DNA from: Herbaspirillum sp. meg3
Lineage (GTDB): Bacteria > Pseudomonadota > Gammaproteobacteria > Burkholderiales > Burkholderiaceae_D
NCBI RefSeq assembly: GCF_002257565.1
Contig: NZ_CP022736.1
Location: forward strand, 1,612,001 to 1,676,000
Direction: 5' to 3'
DNA: 64,000 bases
Shown here: one piece after another, positions 51,616 to 60,596 of the stretch
Numbering within the stretch: position 1 is the stretch's first letter
Layout: each line of letters opens with the position of its first letter
Notes under the pieces: generated by a model
What the model was told of the DNA's origin: nothing
The model's input: only the letters and a program-made list of their open reading frames with translations
The model's database searches: none
Made by a program: the position numbers and the translations under genes

Positions 51616-52863
51616 TTAGCGCACTGCCTGTGTGGCGGCGGCGAAGAAGTCATTGTCGCCGACCGGCGCGCTGCCGGTTGGTTTGGGCAGTGCGCCCCAG
51701 ACGACGATGACGACGTTTTCCTTAGGGTTCATGTAGATATGCTGACCGAAGATGCCGCGTGCTTCAAAGGCGCCTTCGTTGATGGTGCCGGCGGCATCGG
51801 GAATCGGCCACAACATGTAGCCGTAGTTGACCAGCTTGCCATCTACCATCTTCGGACTGCCGGCATCCTTGACCCAGTTGTCGGGCAAGATCTGTTCGCC
51901 GCCGGCTTTGCCGCCACCGAGCAGGAACAGGCCGAAGCGGCCGTAGTCGCGCAAGGTTGCCGACAAGCCGCTGCCGCCGACTTCGAGACCGTCAGGCGAT
52001 TCCAGCCACCAGGTCGCATCCGACTCCATGCCGAACTTGCCCCAGATACGTTCGTTCAGATACTGCGCCACAGGCTTGCCGACCGCCGCGCGCACCAATG
52101 CGCCGGCAACTTGCGTTTCGCCGGTGCTGTAATTCCAGCGGGTGCCCGGTGCCGCGGCACGTGGGAGCTTGGACATCAGCTGCAACACGGCGCCCGGCTT
52201 CTGCATGGTCTGCACTTCCAGCATCTGGCGACGGTCGGATTTTGGATTGACGTAGGTTTCGTCCCAGCGCACGCCGGACGCCATCTGCAGCAGGTTCTTC
52301 ACCGACACGCCATCATAGGCGCTGCCTTTGAGTTCCGGCAGATAGTTGACGATGGGATCGTCGATGCTCTTGATATGGCCGTCCTTGATTGCCGCGCCGA
52401 TCAGCGTTGCAGTGATCGATTTGACCACCGACATCGACATCCAACGTGTCTTTTCGCTGTTGCCGAGCTGGTAGTTCTCAAACACGATCTTGCCGTCTTT
52501 GAGCACCAGCAGGCCGCCGACGCGATTGAGCGAGACGTAGTCGTACAAGTCGAAGTTCTTGCCGTTGGATTTGAAGACGAAGTTCTTCAGTTGCTTGTCG
52601 CCGGCGGGTAGCGGGTAGGCCTTGCCGGAGGCGGGTACGGTGCGCGTCGAGAACAGGCGGTCGATGTTGCGGAAGGTATTGGCCTGGATATCCGGCAGCA
52701 GCGCGCCGTCATAGATCTGCTGCACGGTGCCGATCTTTTCAGCGGCATGGACATTGACCGGTGTCTGCGCTTGCGCCTGTATCTGTGTCATTGTGGCAGC
52801 AAAGGCAAGGGCAACGAAGAGGGGGGCTTTCTTGAAATGCAGCGGCTTGTCGCGTGTGGACAT
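51616..52863 (-). CDS. Class C beta-lactamase-family serine hydrolase (periplasmic)
   Basis: 415 residues with a signal peptide ending near AQAQTPV. The catalytic S-x-x-K is SVVKS in MSMSVVKSITATLIG at about 193-196; the Tyr is in WNYSTGETQVAGAL; the C-terminal third-motif region is GIFGQHIYMNPKENVV. The SxxK/YxxT set suits esterase/EstB-like or DD-peptidase-like activity more than classical AmpC. No operon partner. Confidence 0.85.
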   Translation of the reverse strand: MSTRDKPLHFKKAPLFVALAFAATMTQIQAQAQTPVNVHAAEKIGTVQQIYDGALLPDIQANTFRNIDRLFSTRTVPASGKAYPLPAGDKQLKNFVFKSNGKNFDLYDYVSLNRVGGLLVLKDGKIVFENYQLGNSEKTRWMSMSVVKSITATLIGAAIKDGHIKSIDDPIVNYLPELKGSAYDGVSVKNLLQMASGVRWDETYVNPKSDRRQMLEVQTMQKPGAVLQLMSKLPRAAAPGTRWNYSTGETQVAGALVRAAVGKPVAQYLNERIWGKFGMESDATWWLESPDGLEVGGSGLSATLRDYGRFGLFLLGGGKAGGEQILPDNWVKDAGSPKMVDGKLVNYGYMLWPIPDAAGTINEGAFEARGIFGQHIYMNPKENVVIVVWGALPKPTGSAPVGDNDFFAAATQAVR

Positions 52864-53045
52864 GAAGTGTCTCCTTGTTTGTCGTTATTAGATGTGTACT
52901 GCTGTTGCCGGCGTGATCATGTGTCAACCGGTCAACAGACCAAGCATAACAGCGATGTTGCAACAAGGAAATTGCGGGTGGCGCGTAGGACAATTCTTCC
53001 TTCGCACCCGGATGATCGCCGGCCATCATCGGCTACACTTCTGCC

Positions 53046-53186
53046 ATGCTGAAAAAAATACTCTTCATTATCAGGCTGGCCATTGTCTTCGCCGGCATCG
53101 TTTTGTTCGGGCGGGCAGTGGAATACCTCATTTTGAATGGTGGATTCAACGGCTCGTTTTACGACATCATCTTTTTCCGGTCATAG
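53046..53186 (+). CDS. Small membrane protein (46 aa)
   Basis: MLKKILFIIRLAIVFAGIVL then FGRAVEYLILNGGFNGSF and a short basic end: positive-inside start followed by one hydrophobic helix. No strong ribosome site. It lies between two well-supported genes, in a gap of almost 500 bp. Unrecognised family; real but low certainty. Confidence 0.4.
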   Translation: MLKKILFIIRLAIVFAGIVLFGRAVEYLILNGGFNGSFYDIIFFRS

Positions 53187-53356
53187 CACGGTTCGCCGCT
53201 TTGTTGCACCGGATTGAAGCAACGCTATTGTTGTTTCAGCCGTGTAAGCCTCAACCCTGACCTGCATGTCATGGCATCATCCTTGCAGTATCCGATCTAC
53301 ACAGTATGGCACTCTCGTTTTAGCGCTACCCACCTGACAATAAAGGATCTATAGAA

Positions 53357-54052
53357 ATGAGTCACATCCACTTCATCGGTGGCGAAAAAGGCGGTGTTGG
53401 AAAATCGCTGGTCTCCCGCGTGCTGGCCCAGTATTTCATCGATTGGAACATTCCATTTTTCGGCTTTGACACGGATAAATCGCATGGCGCGCTGCTGCGC
53501 TTTTATGCAGATTTTTCCGCGCCGCTCGTGCTCGACCAGCACGACAGTCTTGATCCCATCATCGAACGCGCACTGGAAGACCCGCAACGCCGCATTCTGG
53601 TTGACCTTGCGGCCCAGACGCAGCAGTCGTTGTCGGCGTGGATAGAAGATTCCGGCGTGCTCGATTTTGCGCAAGAGCAGGGGATGACGCTGACGTGGTG
53701 GCATGTCATGGACACGGGCCGCGACTCGGTGGAGTTGCTGAAAAAATGGCTCGATCAGTTCGGCGGGCGGCTCAAGCTGGTGCTGGTTCTCAATGAACTT
53801 CGCGGTGACCGCTTTGACATTCTGGAGGCCTCCGGTGAGCGTGAGCGCGCTGAAAAGCTTGGTGCGAGCGTGGTGTCACTGCGCCGCTTGCCCGATACGA
53901 CCATGCAAAAGATTGATCAGCAAAGCGCGAGTTTTTGGGCTGCGCTTAATCAATCGGGCGGTGCGAGCGCCGGACTCGGCATGCTGGAACGTCAGCGCGT
54001 CAAGGTCTGGCTGAATCGCGCTTACGCCGATATCGGCAAGCTTGCTTTGTAG
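53357..54052 (+). CDS. ParA/MinD-like P-loop ATPase (orphan)
   Basis: 231 residues. Deviant Walker A at 9-16 (GGEKGGVGKS), FGFDTDKSHG as switch I, VDLAAQTQQSL as switch II, and ALNQSGGASAGLG near the end. Lacks a ParB partner; relatives act in plasmid mobilisation (MobD-like) or cargo positioning. The WWHVMDTGRDSVELLKKWLDQFG part matches the 'nucleotide-binding protein' group seen in many Proteobacteria. Role here unknown. Confidence 0.8.
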   Translation: MSHIHFIGGEKGGVGKSLVSRVLAQYFIDWNIPFFGFDTDKSHGALLRFYADFSAPLVLDQHDSLDPIIERALEDPQRRILVDLAAQTQQSLSAWIEDSGVLDFAQEQGMTLTWWHVMDTGRDSVELLKKWLDQFGGRLKLVLVLNELRGDRFDILEASGERERAEKLGASVVSLRRLPDTTMQKIDQQSASFWAALNQSGGASAGLGMLERQRVKVWLNRAYADIGKLAL

Positions 54053-54116
54053 AGGGAATGACCGAAGCAGTTGATCGGCAATGCAATGCTGACTGCTTCA
54101 GTGTTGTGGCTTTGAA

Positions 54117-54153
54117 TTGGTCAGCGCGATTCGCTGCTCGTCGCGCTGACCGT
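54117..54153. terminator. Hairpin between convergent genes
   Basis: Perfect 11-bp stem GGTCAGCGCGA / TCGCGCTGACC with an 11-nt loop, between the ParA-like and M20 genes. No clear T-run, so activity as terminator is only probable. Confidence 0.5.
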
Positions 54154-54172
54154 CACCATCAGCGCGTCGATA

Positions 54173-55366
54173 TCAGTTCGCCGCCAAAAATGCTTCCGCC
54201 AGCCTGACCCAGTACGTCGCCCCGATCGGCAGCAAATCATCGTTGAAGTCATAGCTCGGATTATGCAGATTGCATGGTCCGATGGCGTGACCGCTGTCGC
54301 GGTGGTCGCCTTCTCCGTTGCCGATGAATACGTAACAGCCCGGTTTGTGCAACATCATGTAGGAAAAGTCTTCGCCTGCCATCGACGGTTCGACGTCGGT
54401 GTTGACCTGTTCCACACCGACGATGTTTTGCATCACGCCGACCGCGAAGGCGGTTTCTTTGGCGTGATTGACCAGCGGCGGATAACTGCGCACAAGTTTG
54501 AATTCGATGTCAGCACCAAAAGCAGCGGCGGTGTGCGTGGCGATATCGTGCATGCGGCGCTCGATCATATCCAGTACTTCCATGCTGAAGGTGCGCACGG
54601 TGCCGCTCAAGGTAGCATCATCCGGAATCACATTGATGGCGCTGCCGGTGTGGATTTGGGTCACCGACAGTACGGCGGAATCATTGGGGTTGGCATTGCG
54701 CGCGACGATGGTTTGCCAGCTCAGCGCGATCTGCGCCGCCACGAGCACCGGGTCAATGCTCTTGTGCGGCTGCGCTGCGTGTGAACCCTTACCCTTGACC
54801 GTGACTTCAAATGCATTGCTCGACGCCATGATCGCACCGGGCCGCACGCCAAAACTGCCGACCGGCATGCCCGGCCAGTTGTGCATGCCGAACACGGCAT
54901 CCATCGGGCATTGCTCGAACAGACCGTCCTTGATCATCTTGTCGGCGCCGCGGCCGCCTTCTTCCGCCGGTTGAAAAATCAGATAGATGGTGCCGTCAAA
55001 ATCACGCTGCTGAGACAGATGACGGGCCGCACCGAGCAGCATCGCGGTGTGACCGTCATGGCCGCAGGCGTGCATTTTTCCGGCGTGACGGGAGGCGTGC
55101 GGGAACGTGTTGAGTTCCTGCATCGGCAGTGCATCCATGTCGGCACGCAGGCCGACTGCGCGCTTGCTCTCGCCATTTTTAAGAATGCCGACGACACCGG
55201 TGCCGCCCAGGCCGCGCAATACCGGTATGCCCCATTCAGTCAACTTGGCGACGATGGTTTCCGCGGTGCGGTGTTCTTCGTAACGCAACTCAGGGTGCGC
55301 GTGCAGATCGCGGCGGATCTGCTGGATTTCCGAATGAAATCCGATGATGGGATCGATCAACTTCAT
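54173..55366 (-). CDS. M20-family amidohydrolase (hippurate/N-acyl-amino-acid hydrolase type)
   Basis: 397 residues, cytoplasmic. RRDLHAHPELRYEEHRTAE is the M20D start; HACGHDGHTAMLLGAARHL and FQPAEEGGRGADKMI hold the metal ligands (Cys/His/His and Glu), GMHNWPGMPVG and VKGKGSHAAQPH the dimerisation-domain blocks, and MAGEDFSYMM the last ligand region. Removes acyl groups from amino acids; exact substrate unknown. The next gene downstream-in-order is a periplasmic binding protein on the same strand, consistent with amino-acid scavenging. Confidence 0.92.
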   Translation of the reverse strand: MKLIDPIIGFHSEIQQIRRDLHAHPELRYEEHRTAETIVAKLTEWGIPVLRGLGGTGVVGILKNGESKRAVGLRADMDALPMQELNTFPHASRHAGKMHACGHDGHTAMLLGAARHLSQQRDFDGTIYLIFQPAEEGGRGADKMIKDGLFEQCPMDAVFGMHNWPGMPVGSFGVRPGAIMASSNAFEVTVKGKGSHAAQPHKSIDPVLVAAQIALSWQTIVARNANPNDSAVLSVTQIHTGSAINVIPDDATLSGTVRTFSMEVLDMIERRMHDIATHTAAAFGADIEFKLVRSYPPLVNHAKETAFAVGVMQNIVGVEQVNTDVEPSMAGEDFSYMMLHKPGCYVFIGNGEGDHRDSGHAIGPCNLHNPSYDFNDDLLPIGATYWVRLAEAFLAAN

Positions 55367-55609
55367 GGGACTTGCCTTTGTAAGCTCTTGCTTGTTTTGA
55401 TTTCAGATACAACTGCCGGGAGCCTGTATAGGCTATCTGAAACTTGCTGCATAACGTCATTTCTCGGCGAGAAGGTCCGCCGTATTTCAGTAGTTCAGTA
55501 CTTCAATGCCGCTGCGCAGCCCATGGAGATTTATCGAAAACTCCCGGCGGCGCAGCTTCATATCTTGGTATTTGAATCTTGTTACTTGAACCTTGTCGCC
55601 TGAGTCTCG

Positions 55610-56407
55610 CTATTCAAACTGCTTTGCCATTTTTTCCGGCAGGGGCACGTTGAGCCATTTCTGCACGATTGCCGTCAGTTCGTTGCTCTTCTTTGCTTGT
55701 GTCAATGCAGTATTGACCTTGGCCATCAGCGCAGGTTCATCCTTCAGCAAGCCGACGTAGCAGCCGGATTCCTGGATAACGTATTTCATTTGCGGCTTGT
55801 TGGAAGGCATCTTTTCCGCCAGAGCAACGGCAACGAAATCGCCTGTGCCGACCAGTTGCACCTGACCCGACAAGTAGGCGGAGATCATGCCGTTATTGTC
55901 TTCGTAACGTTTGATGGTGGCGCTGGACGGCGCGGTCTCGGTGAGCTGGATATCCTGGAAGGTGCCGCGTGCAACACCAACGACTTTACCTGCCAGATCT
56001 GCAGGGCCGGTAACCTTGATGTTAGCCGGTCCGAAAACACTATTGTTATACGGCGAGTAGGGCTGTGAAAAAGCGATAACCTTTTCGCGTTCCGCATTCT
56101 TGCCCAATGTGGAAATCGCCAGGTCGGCTTTATGCGTTTGCAGGTAGGCGATACGGTTGGCGCTGGTGACCGGCACCAGTTCCAGTTTCAGTCCCATGTT
56201 CTTGGCGATCAATGTCGCGACGTCAATGTCGAGGCCTTGCAGTTTCAGGTCAGAGGTGACCGAGCCAAACGGTGCAAAATCTTGCGGAACGGCAATGCGT
56301 AACACGCCACGCTTTTGGATATCGGCCAGTGCGTCGGCGTTAGCATTGGTGGCAGCAAAGGAAAACAGATTGATGGAAAACAGGAGCAGCAGCTTTGCAA
56401 ATTTCAT
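55610..56407 (-). CDS. Periplasmic amino-acid-type substrate-binding protein (SBP family 3)
   Basis: 265 residues after start at MKFAKLLLLF, with AGGTGAGATCA upstream. Signal peptide to about NANADAL; then IQKRGVLRIAVPQDFAPFGSV, LQGLDIDVATLIAKNMGLKLELVPVTSANRI and DLAISTLGKNAEREKVIAFSQPY, the family 3 blocks. No permease or ATPase genes are adjacent, so it may work with a transporter elsewhere. Lies upstream of the M20 amidohydrolase. Confidence 0.9.
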   Translation of the reverse strand: MKFAKLLLLFSINLFSFAATNANADALADIQKRGVLRIAVPQDFAPFGSVTSDLKLQGLDIDVATLIAKNMGLKLELVPVTSANRIAYLQTHKADLAISTLGKNAEREKVIAFSQPYSPYNNSVFGPANIKVTGPADLAGKVVGVARGTFQDIQLTETAPSSATIKRYEDNNGMISAYLSGQVQLVGTGDFVAVALAEKMPSNKPQMKYVIQESGCYVGLLKDEPALMAKVNTALTQAKKSNELTAIVQKWLNVPLPEKMAKQFE

Positions 56408-56619
56408 TGATCTCACCTGGGAAATATTGATTAACACCGAACCGGCAAGAAAGACGCCGTATCGGATAGTAGAAATAACATTTCAATTAAGCAATATGCA
56501 TGCCACGACTTAAAGAAATTTAGGCAAACCTGCTGGGTGACGGGTTTCCGGCACGGCGAAGTTTCACCTATCTTAATACTGCTTCGGCTTTTCTTGTTGG
56601 CGCCCTTATTTGATCAATT

Positions 56620-57135
56620 TTATTGTGCAGAACTCTGAGGGGCAGCACCCCCTATTTTCAGTTGTTCCCACTCCCTCTTTTTCTCCGCATAAGGGCGGGT
56701 ATATGCGGGGCTGCTTGAGGGGAGTTTGATTATCCGATAGTTGCTCGCGATATCTCCCAATGCCTTCAAGCCAAGTCGCTCGGCGGTGCCCCCATTAAAT
56801 GCGATAACGCGCAGTTGCGGCAGCGTCGTCAATAGTCGCGTCAGGTCATTGTGAATGTGCTCGCGAATATTGCTGTCGAGGCTTCCTTCCCGGCGTGCTT
56901 CGGCGACGACATCCCACAAACCGACACCATTTTTCAATAGTGTTTCCAGGCGTTGCGCATAGGGCAGTGAGACCAGGTCGGTGTCGATCACATCAGACAT
57001 CAGCGCCCAGAATTTATTTTGCGGATGCGCGTAGTACTGGCTCTGCGCAAGCGATGCTTCGCCGGGCAGGCTGCCTAGAATCAGTATGCGGGTATGGGCG
57101 TCGGTGACATGCGGGAAGCTGCGTTTGCGGGACAT
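56620..57135 (-). CDS. DNA-deoxyinosine / hypoxanthine-DNA glycosylase (UDG superfamily)
   Basis: 171 residues. ILGSLPGEASLAQSQYYAHPQNKFWALM is the diagnostic block of UDG family 6 (HDG); VIAFNGGTAERLG and KLPSSSPAYTRPY form the substrate pocket. Removes hypoxanthine (deaminated adenine) from DNA in base-excision repair. Full length for the family. Divergent from the SDR gene. Confidence 0.88.
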   Translation of the reverse strand: MSRKRSFPHVTDAHTRILILGSLPGEASLAQSQYYAHPQNKFWALMSDVIDTDLVSLPYAQRLETLLKNGVGLWDVVAEARREGSLDSNIREHIHNDLTRLLTTLPQLRVIAFNGGTAERLGLKALGDIASNYRIIKLPSSSPAYTRPYAEKKREWEQLKIGGAAPQSSAQ

Positions 57136-57264
57136 GCGTGCTTGTCTTTTTATGAGTGCAGAAGTGGCGAGGATTTGGCCGGCGGCAACACAGCCGGACG
57201 ATTAAGGCTACACTATTTGACGGAGGTTTTCTTTATCCATACCAACCTACAAGGACAACTATAT

Positions 57265-58014
57265 ATGGGACAACCAGTCATTATCGTCACCGGCGGCAGC
57301 CGCGGCATCGGTGCTGCAGTTGCACAATCAGCAGCGGCACGCGGCTATGCCGTGGCCATCAGTTATGTATCGAATCGCGCTGCGGCCGACGCCGTGGTGG
57401 ACGGCATCGTCAAAGCCGGCGGTCGCGCCATCGCGGTCAAGTCCGATGTGGCAGTCGAGACCGACATCCTGCATCTGTTTCAGACCGTCGACAAAGAGTT
57501 GGGTCCGCTGACCGCGCTGGTCAACAATGCAGGTATTCTCGAACATCAGACACGTGTCGAAGAAATGACGGCGGAGCGCATCAACCGCGTGCTGCTGACC
57601 AATGTCACCGGCAGCTTTTTGTGTGCGCGTGAAGCGGTGCGCCGTATGTCGACCAAACATGGCGGCAAGGGCGGCGCCATCGTCAACTTGTCGTCGATGG
57701 CGGCCAAGCTGGGCGGCCCGGGCGAATACGTCGACTACGCTGCCTCGAAGGGCGCCATCGATGCCTTCACCATCGGCTTGTCCAAGGAAGTGGCTGCTGA
57801 AGGTATTCGCGTCAATGCGATTCGCCCCGGTCTGATCTACACCGATATTCATGCCAGCGGCGGTGAAGCCGGGCGTGTCGACCGCCTCAAGGACGCGGTA
57901 CCGATGAAGCGCGGCGGCACTGCCGAAGAAGTCGCCAACGCCGTCCTGTGGCTGCTGTCGGATGAGGCTTCTTATGCCACCGGCACCTTTATCGATGTGT
58001 CCGGCGGGCGTTGA
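57265..58014 (+). CDS. SDR-family oxidoreductase (glucose-1-dehydrogenase/FabG-like)
   Basis: 249 residues. AAGGACAACTATAT before ATG. Cofactor motif TGGSRGIGAAVAQ at 10-22, NNAGIL, the catalytic Ser in NLSSMAAKLGG, Tyr-x-x-x-Lys in YVDYAASKGAID, and a C-terminal GTFIDVSGGR. NADP preference is likely because a basic residue follows the glycine motif (SNRAAADAV). Substrate unknown. Confidence 0.92.
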   Translation: MGQPVIIVTGGSRGIGAAVAQSAAARGYAVAISYVSNRAAADAVVDGIVKAGGRAIAVKSDVAVETDILHLFQTVDKELGPLTALVNNAGILEHQTRVEEMTAERINRVLLTNVTGSFLCAREAVRRMSTKHGGKGGAIVNLSSMAAKLGGPGEYVDYAASKGAIDAFTIGLSKEVAAEGIRVNAIRPGLIYTDIHASGGEAGRVDRLKDAVPMKRGGTAEEVANAVLWLLSDEASYATGTFIDVSGGR

Positions 58015-58054
58015 TTCAAATCTTCCGTTTCGCTCAATTTGTCTGGAGGCAGGC

Positions 58055-58498
58055 ATGAGTGTTATCACCCACCGCCGCATTGATCTCTTGCTGGCGCGTT
58101 ATGCAGAAAGCCATCAGCATCCGCTCAACGAAGCGATTCACTGTATTTGTGTGCCGGCCATTGTGCTGTCGCTGCTCGGTTTGTTGTGGGCAATTACGCC
58201 GGCGCTGGCGGTCATCGTTGTGATCGCGTCGCTGGCGTATTACTTCACGTTGTCGCCTGCGTTTGCGGTTGGCATGTTGGTGATGGCGGGTGCGATGCTG
58301 CTGATCTTGTCGTATCTGCCTGCTTCCTCCGTCTTGCCGGCGTCGGTGGCGGTTTTTGTGGCTGCATGGATAGGGCAGTTCATCGGGCACAAGATCGAGG
58401 GCAAGAAACCTTCGTTTTTTGAGGACTTGCGGTTTCTTCTGATCGGGCCGTTGTTTGTACTGAGTCTGTTGTATCGGCGCTGGCGCATCTCCTATTAA
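58055..58498 (+). CDS. Mpo1/YGL010w-like (DUF962) membrane protein
   Basis: 147 residues, four hydrophobic helices. GGAGGCAGGC precedes the ATG. HRRIDLLLARYAESHQHPLNEAIHCICVPAIVLSL and WIGQFIGHKIEGKKPSFFEDLRFLLIGPLFVLS are the conserved DUF962 blocks; the yeast homologue Mpo1 is a 2-hydroxy-fatty-acid dioxygenase that binds Fe2+ through His residues (here His20, His22, His29, GHKIEGKKP). Located 40 bp after the SDR gene, likely cotranscribed. Confidence 0.88.
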   Translation: MSVITHRRIDLLLARYAESHQHPLNEAIHCICVPAIVLSLLGLLWAITPALAVIVVIASLAYYFTLSPAFAVGMLVMAGAMLLILSYLPASSVLPASVAVFVAAWIGQFIGHKIEGKKPSFFEDLRFLLIGPLFVLSLLYRRWRISY

Positions 58499-58666
58499 CG
58501 GAGGTGATTAGCGGGAACGAATTGCATAAATCAGGATCAAGAGGCGGTCTGTATTAAAATACCAATAGTTATTTGCAGCACGTGCCGCGTCTGAAAGTGG
58601 CATTGGCAATGAATTTGCTGCAAGGACACCGCCCTGGTTAGGGCATACTTTCCGTCGGAGTTTTGC

Positions 58667-59119
58667 ATGAAAAAATTGATCCTCATCGTCGCTATCAGTT
58701 CACTCGCAGCAGGTTGCGCCGTCACGCCGAATTCGGCTAGCGTCTACAACACGCGTCAGGCTCAGGGCGAGCAAACAGTGCGCATGGGCGTGGTTGAATC
58801 GGTGCGTAACGTCACCATCGACAAGGGCGCAAGCGGCGTCGGCACTGTTGCCGGCGGCGCACTGGGCGGCATCGCTGCCGGTTCTGCCATTGGTGGTGGT
58901 AACGGCGCATTGGCCGCGGGCATTGTCGGTGCACTGATCGGCGGCGTGGCCGGCAATCAGGTCGAGTCGCGTATCGCCAACAAGCCAGGCCTGGAAATCA
59001 CCGTGCGTCTGGATAACGGCGAACTGCGCGCCATCACACAAGATGCGGATGAAATCTTCCGTGTCGGTGAACGTGTACGTTTGTTGTCATCGGGCCGTAC
59101 TACACGTGTGACGCACTAA
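58667..59119 (+). CDS. Glycine-zipper 2TM lipoprotein (SlyB/Pcp-like)
   Basis: 150 residues. Lipoprotein signal MKKLILIVAISSLAAGC; the middle is a glycine zipper GTVAGGALGGIAAGSAIGG followed by NGALAAGIVGALIGGVAGNQVE; the C-terminal part is an OB-like domain (LEITVRLDNGELRAITQD). Outer-membrane lipoprotein of the SlyB/Pcp type, associated with envelope integrity. Monocistronic with a strong terminator. Confidence 0.92.
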   Translation: MKKLILIVAISSLAAGCAVTPNSASVYNTRQAQGEQTVRMGVVESVRNVTIDKGASGVGTVAGGALGGIAAGSAIGGGNGALAAGIVGALIGGVAGNQVESRIANKPGLEITVRLDNGELRAITQDADEIFRVGERVRLLSSGRTTRVTH

Positions 59120-59184
59120 GCATTACAAGGGATTTGGGAGCGAGGTTGAGTAGTAAGCGCGCCTGATCGCTGAGTAGTAAAGAA

Positions 59185-59239
59185 GCAAAAAAACCGCCGC
59201 CGGTTCAGCCTCAACGCTGACCGGCGGCGGTTTTTTTAT
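59185..59239. terminator. Rho-independent terminator, bidirectional
   Basis: Stem AAACCGCCGCCGG / CCGGCGGCGGTTT with an inner CAGC/GCTG pairing and T7. Between the SlyB-like gene and the convergent GNAT gene. Confidence 0.85.
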
Positions 59240-59868
59240 AGGCGTCCGTTTTCGTTTTCATTTCCGTTAAACAGCCCGGCGGTTCCGGGCAGTCCGCCGG
59301 CAGCGGCATAGGCTGATTGCAGCTGCCATTGCTCGCGGCGCAGGCGGTACAGCACATGTACGCGGAGCGGATGGCCCGCAGGCAAGCGCGGATGCTCAAA
59401 GTTTTCTTCCACGCGCGTGTGCATGCCGATACGCCGCATCACCGCTTGGGAACGCTTGTTGCCGGCCGTGGTGAAGGAAACGATTTCTTTCATGCCGAGT
59501 ACATTGAAAGCGTGACTCAGAACGGCCTGGGCTGCTTCCGTGGCATAACCTTTACCCCAGGCCTGCGGCACCAGACGCCAGCCGATTTCCACAGCCGGCG
59601 AGAAATGCGCGTCAAACGGGACGCGCAACAGCCCCACAAAACCGGCAAAGCTCAGCTCGCCGGGAATCTCCAGCACCCAGAGGCCAAAGCCGTGTTCGCT
59701 GATATGTTCCTCAATACGTTGCACCAGATAATCGCTCTCGCTGCGGTTGAGAACCGCAGGAAAATACCGCATCACTTCCGGATCGGCATTCATTGCCGCA
59801 CACGGCTCCAGATCGCTTTTGCGCCAAGGGCGCAGCAGGATGCGCGAGTGTCGTGGTTCAGTCGACAT
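59236..59868 (-). CDS. GNAT-family N-acetyltransferase (RimJ/RimL-like)
   Basis: 210 residues from the ATG at 59868. ILLRPWRKSDLEPCAAMNADPEVMRYFPA is the RimJ/L-type N-terminus; EIGWRLVPQAWGKGYATEAAQAVLSHAF carries the acetyl-CoA loop Q-x-x-G-x-G/A; the end TTAGNKRSQAVMRRIGM matches the family. Its start overlaps the stop of the upstream membrane gene by 11 nt, so translation is coupled. The acyl acceptor is unknown. Confidence 0.9.
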   Translation of the reverse strand: MSTEPRHSRILLRPWRKSDLEPCAAMNADPEVMRYFPAVLNRSESDYLVQRIEEHISEHGFGLWVLEIPGELSFAGFVGLLRVPFDAHFSPAVEIGWRLVPQAWGKGYATEAAQAVLSHAFNVLGMKEIVSFTTAGNKRSQAVMRRIGMHTRVEENFEHPRLPAGHPLRVHVLYRLRREQWQLQSAYAAAGGLPGTAGLFNGNENENGRL

Positions 59869-60364
59869 GGCGCAAACGGTTGACAATGCCGATATACACG
59901 ACCGTCTGCAGCAGAGCGACCGTGCTGCCGGTGATGACCTCCGCTACGCGCAGCAGGGCCAGATGCAATTCCTGATGCAGCCCGCCACCGGCAAACGCCG
60001 CCGACATCAGGATCACTACCGTCGCCGGGCCAAGGCGCCAGTTGGTGGGATAGTTCTGCCATAACATGGCGACCAGTACCGCCGTCGTCAATGCAATCAA
60101 CATCGAGAGAAAGTTGGCGCCGAAGATAATCAGGCACAAACACGCGATGATCGCGCCGGAAATCGTATTAATGAGCCTGGCACGGAAATTTGCCTTGGCG
60201 ATCATCATGTCCGGCTCGGTCACGATGATCAGCGAAATCATCGCCCAGTATGGCTCCGGCAATCCCACGGCGCGCAAGCCGTACCACAGGATCAGCGAGC
60301 CGCTGAGAATCTTGATGAGATAGACCAGCGCATTCTTGCGCGGTGAAAGGAAGTGGAATTCCAT
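59858..60364 (-). CDS. FUSC/aromatic-exporter-like membrane protein (168 aa)
   Basis: Start at MEFHFLSPRK. Six hydrophobic helices with the FUSC-type turn YWAMISLIIVTEPDMMIAKANFRARLINTISGAIIACLCLIIFG and NWRLGPATVVILMSAAFAGGG. It corresponds to one membrane half of the FusC/YccS/DUF939 proteins; no C-terminal soluble half. Coupled to the GNAT gene. Confidence 0.75.
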   Translation of the reverse strand: MEFHFLSPRKNALVYLIKILSGSLILWYGLRAVGLPEPYWAMISLIIVTEPDMMIAKANFRARLINTISGAIIACLCLIIFGANFLSMLIALTTAVLVAMLWQNYPTNWRLGPATVVILMSAAFAGGGLHQELHLALLRVAEVITGSTVALLQTVVYIGIVNRLRHVD

Positions 60365-60519
60365 ATATGCATGTTGCGATGGCCTCCGTACAGGCGGGGG
60401 ACGGCGCATTGTGTGTCGGTCAATGGTGTTGGTGGAGCCGCTATTTTTAACTGCTACAGACCGGCTTTGGCGTTCTGCGCCTCACTGTATAGGATCGGAC
60501 CGCGATATGGCAACCGTAA

Positions 60520-60554
60520 ACGACTGCGGCGACCAGAAGGTCGCCGCAGTCCTT
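60520..60554 (-). terminator. Terminator downstream of htpG
   Basis: Perfect 13-bp stem GACTGCGGCGACC / GGTCGCCGCAGTC with a 4-nt loop, followed on the minus strand by GTTTACGG. It follows the htpG stop by about 45 bp. Confidence 0.65.
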
Positions 60555-60596
60555 GCCTGGCAAACGGTGCTGCCGTTGCCAGTCTGTCGTGTAGCT

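Noticed and set aside
51520..52611. 363-codon plus-strand frame opposite the serine hydrolase
   Set aside because: Composition typical of antisense frames; the minus strand encodes a complete class C-type hydrolase with signal peptide.
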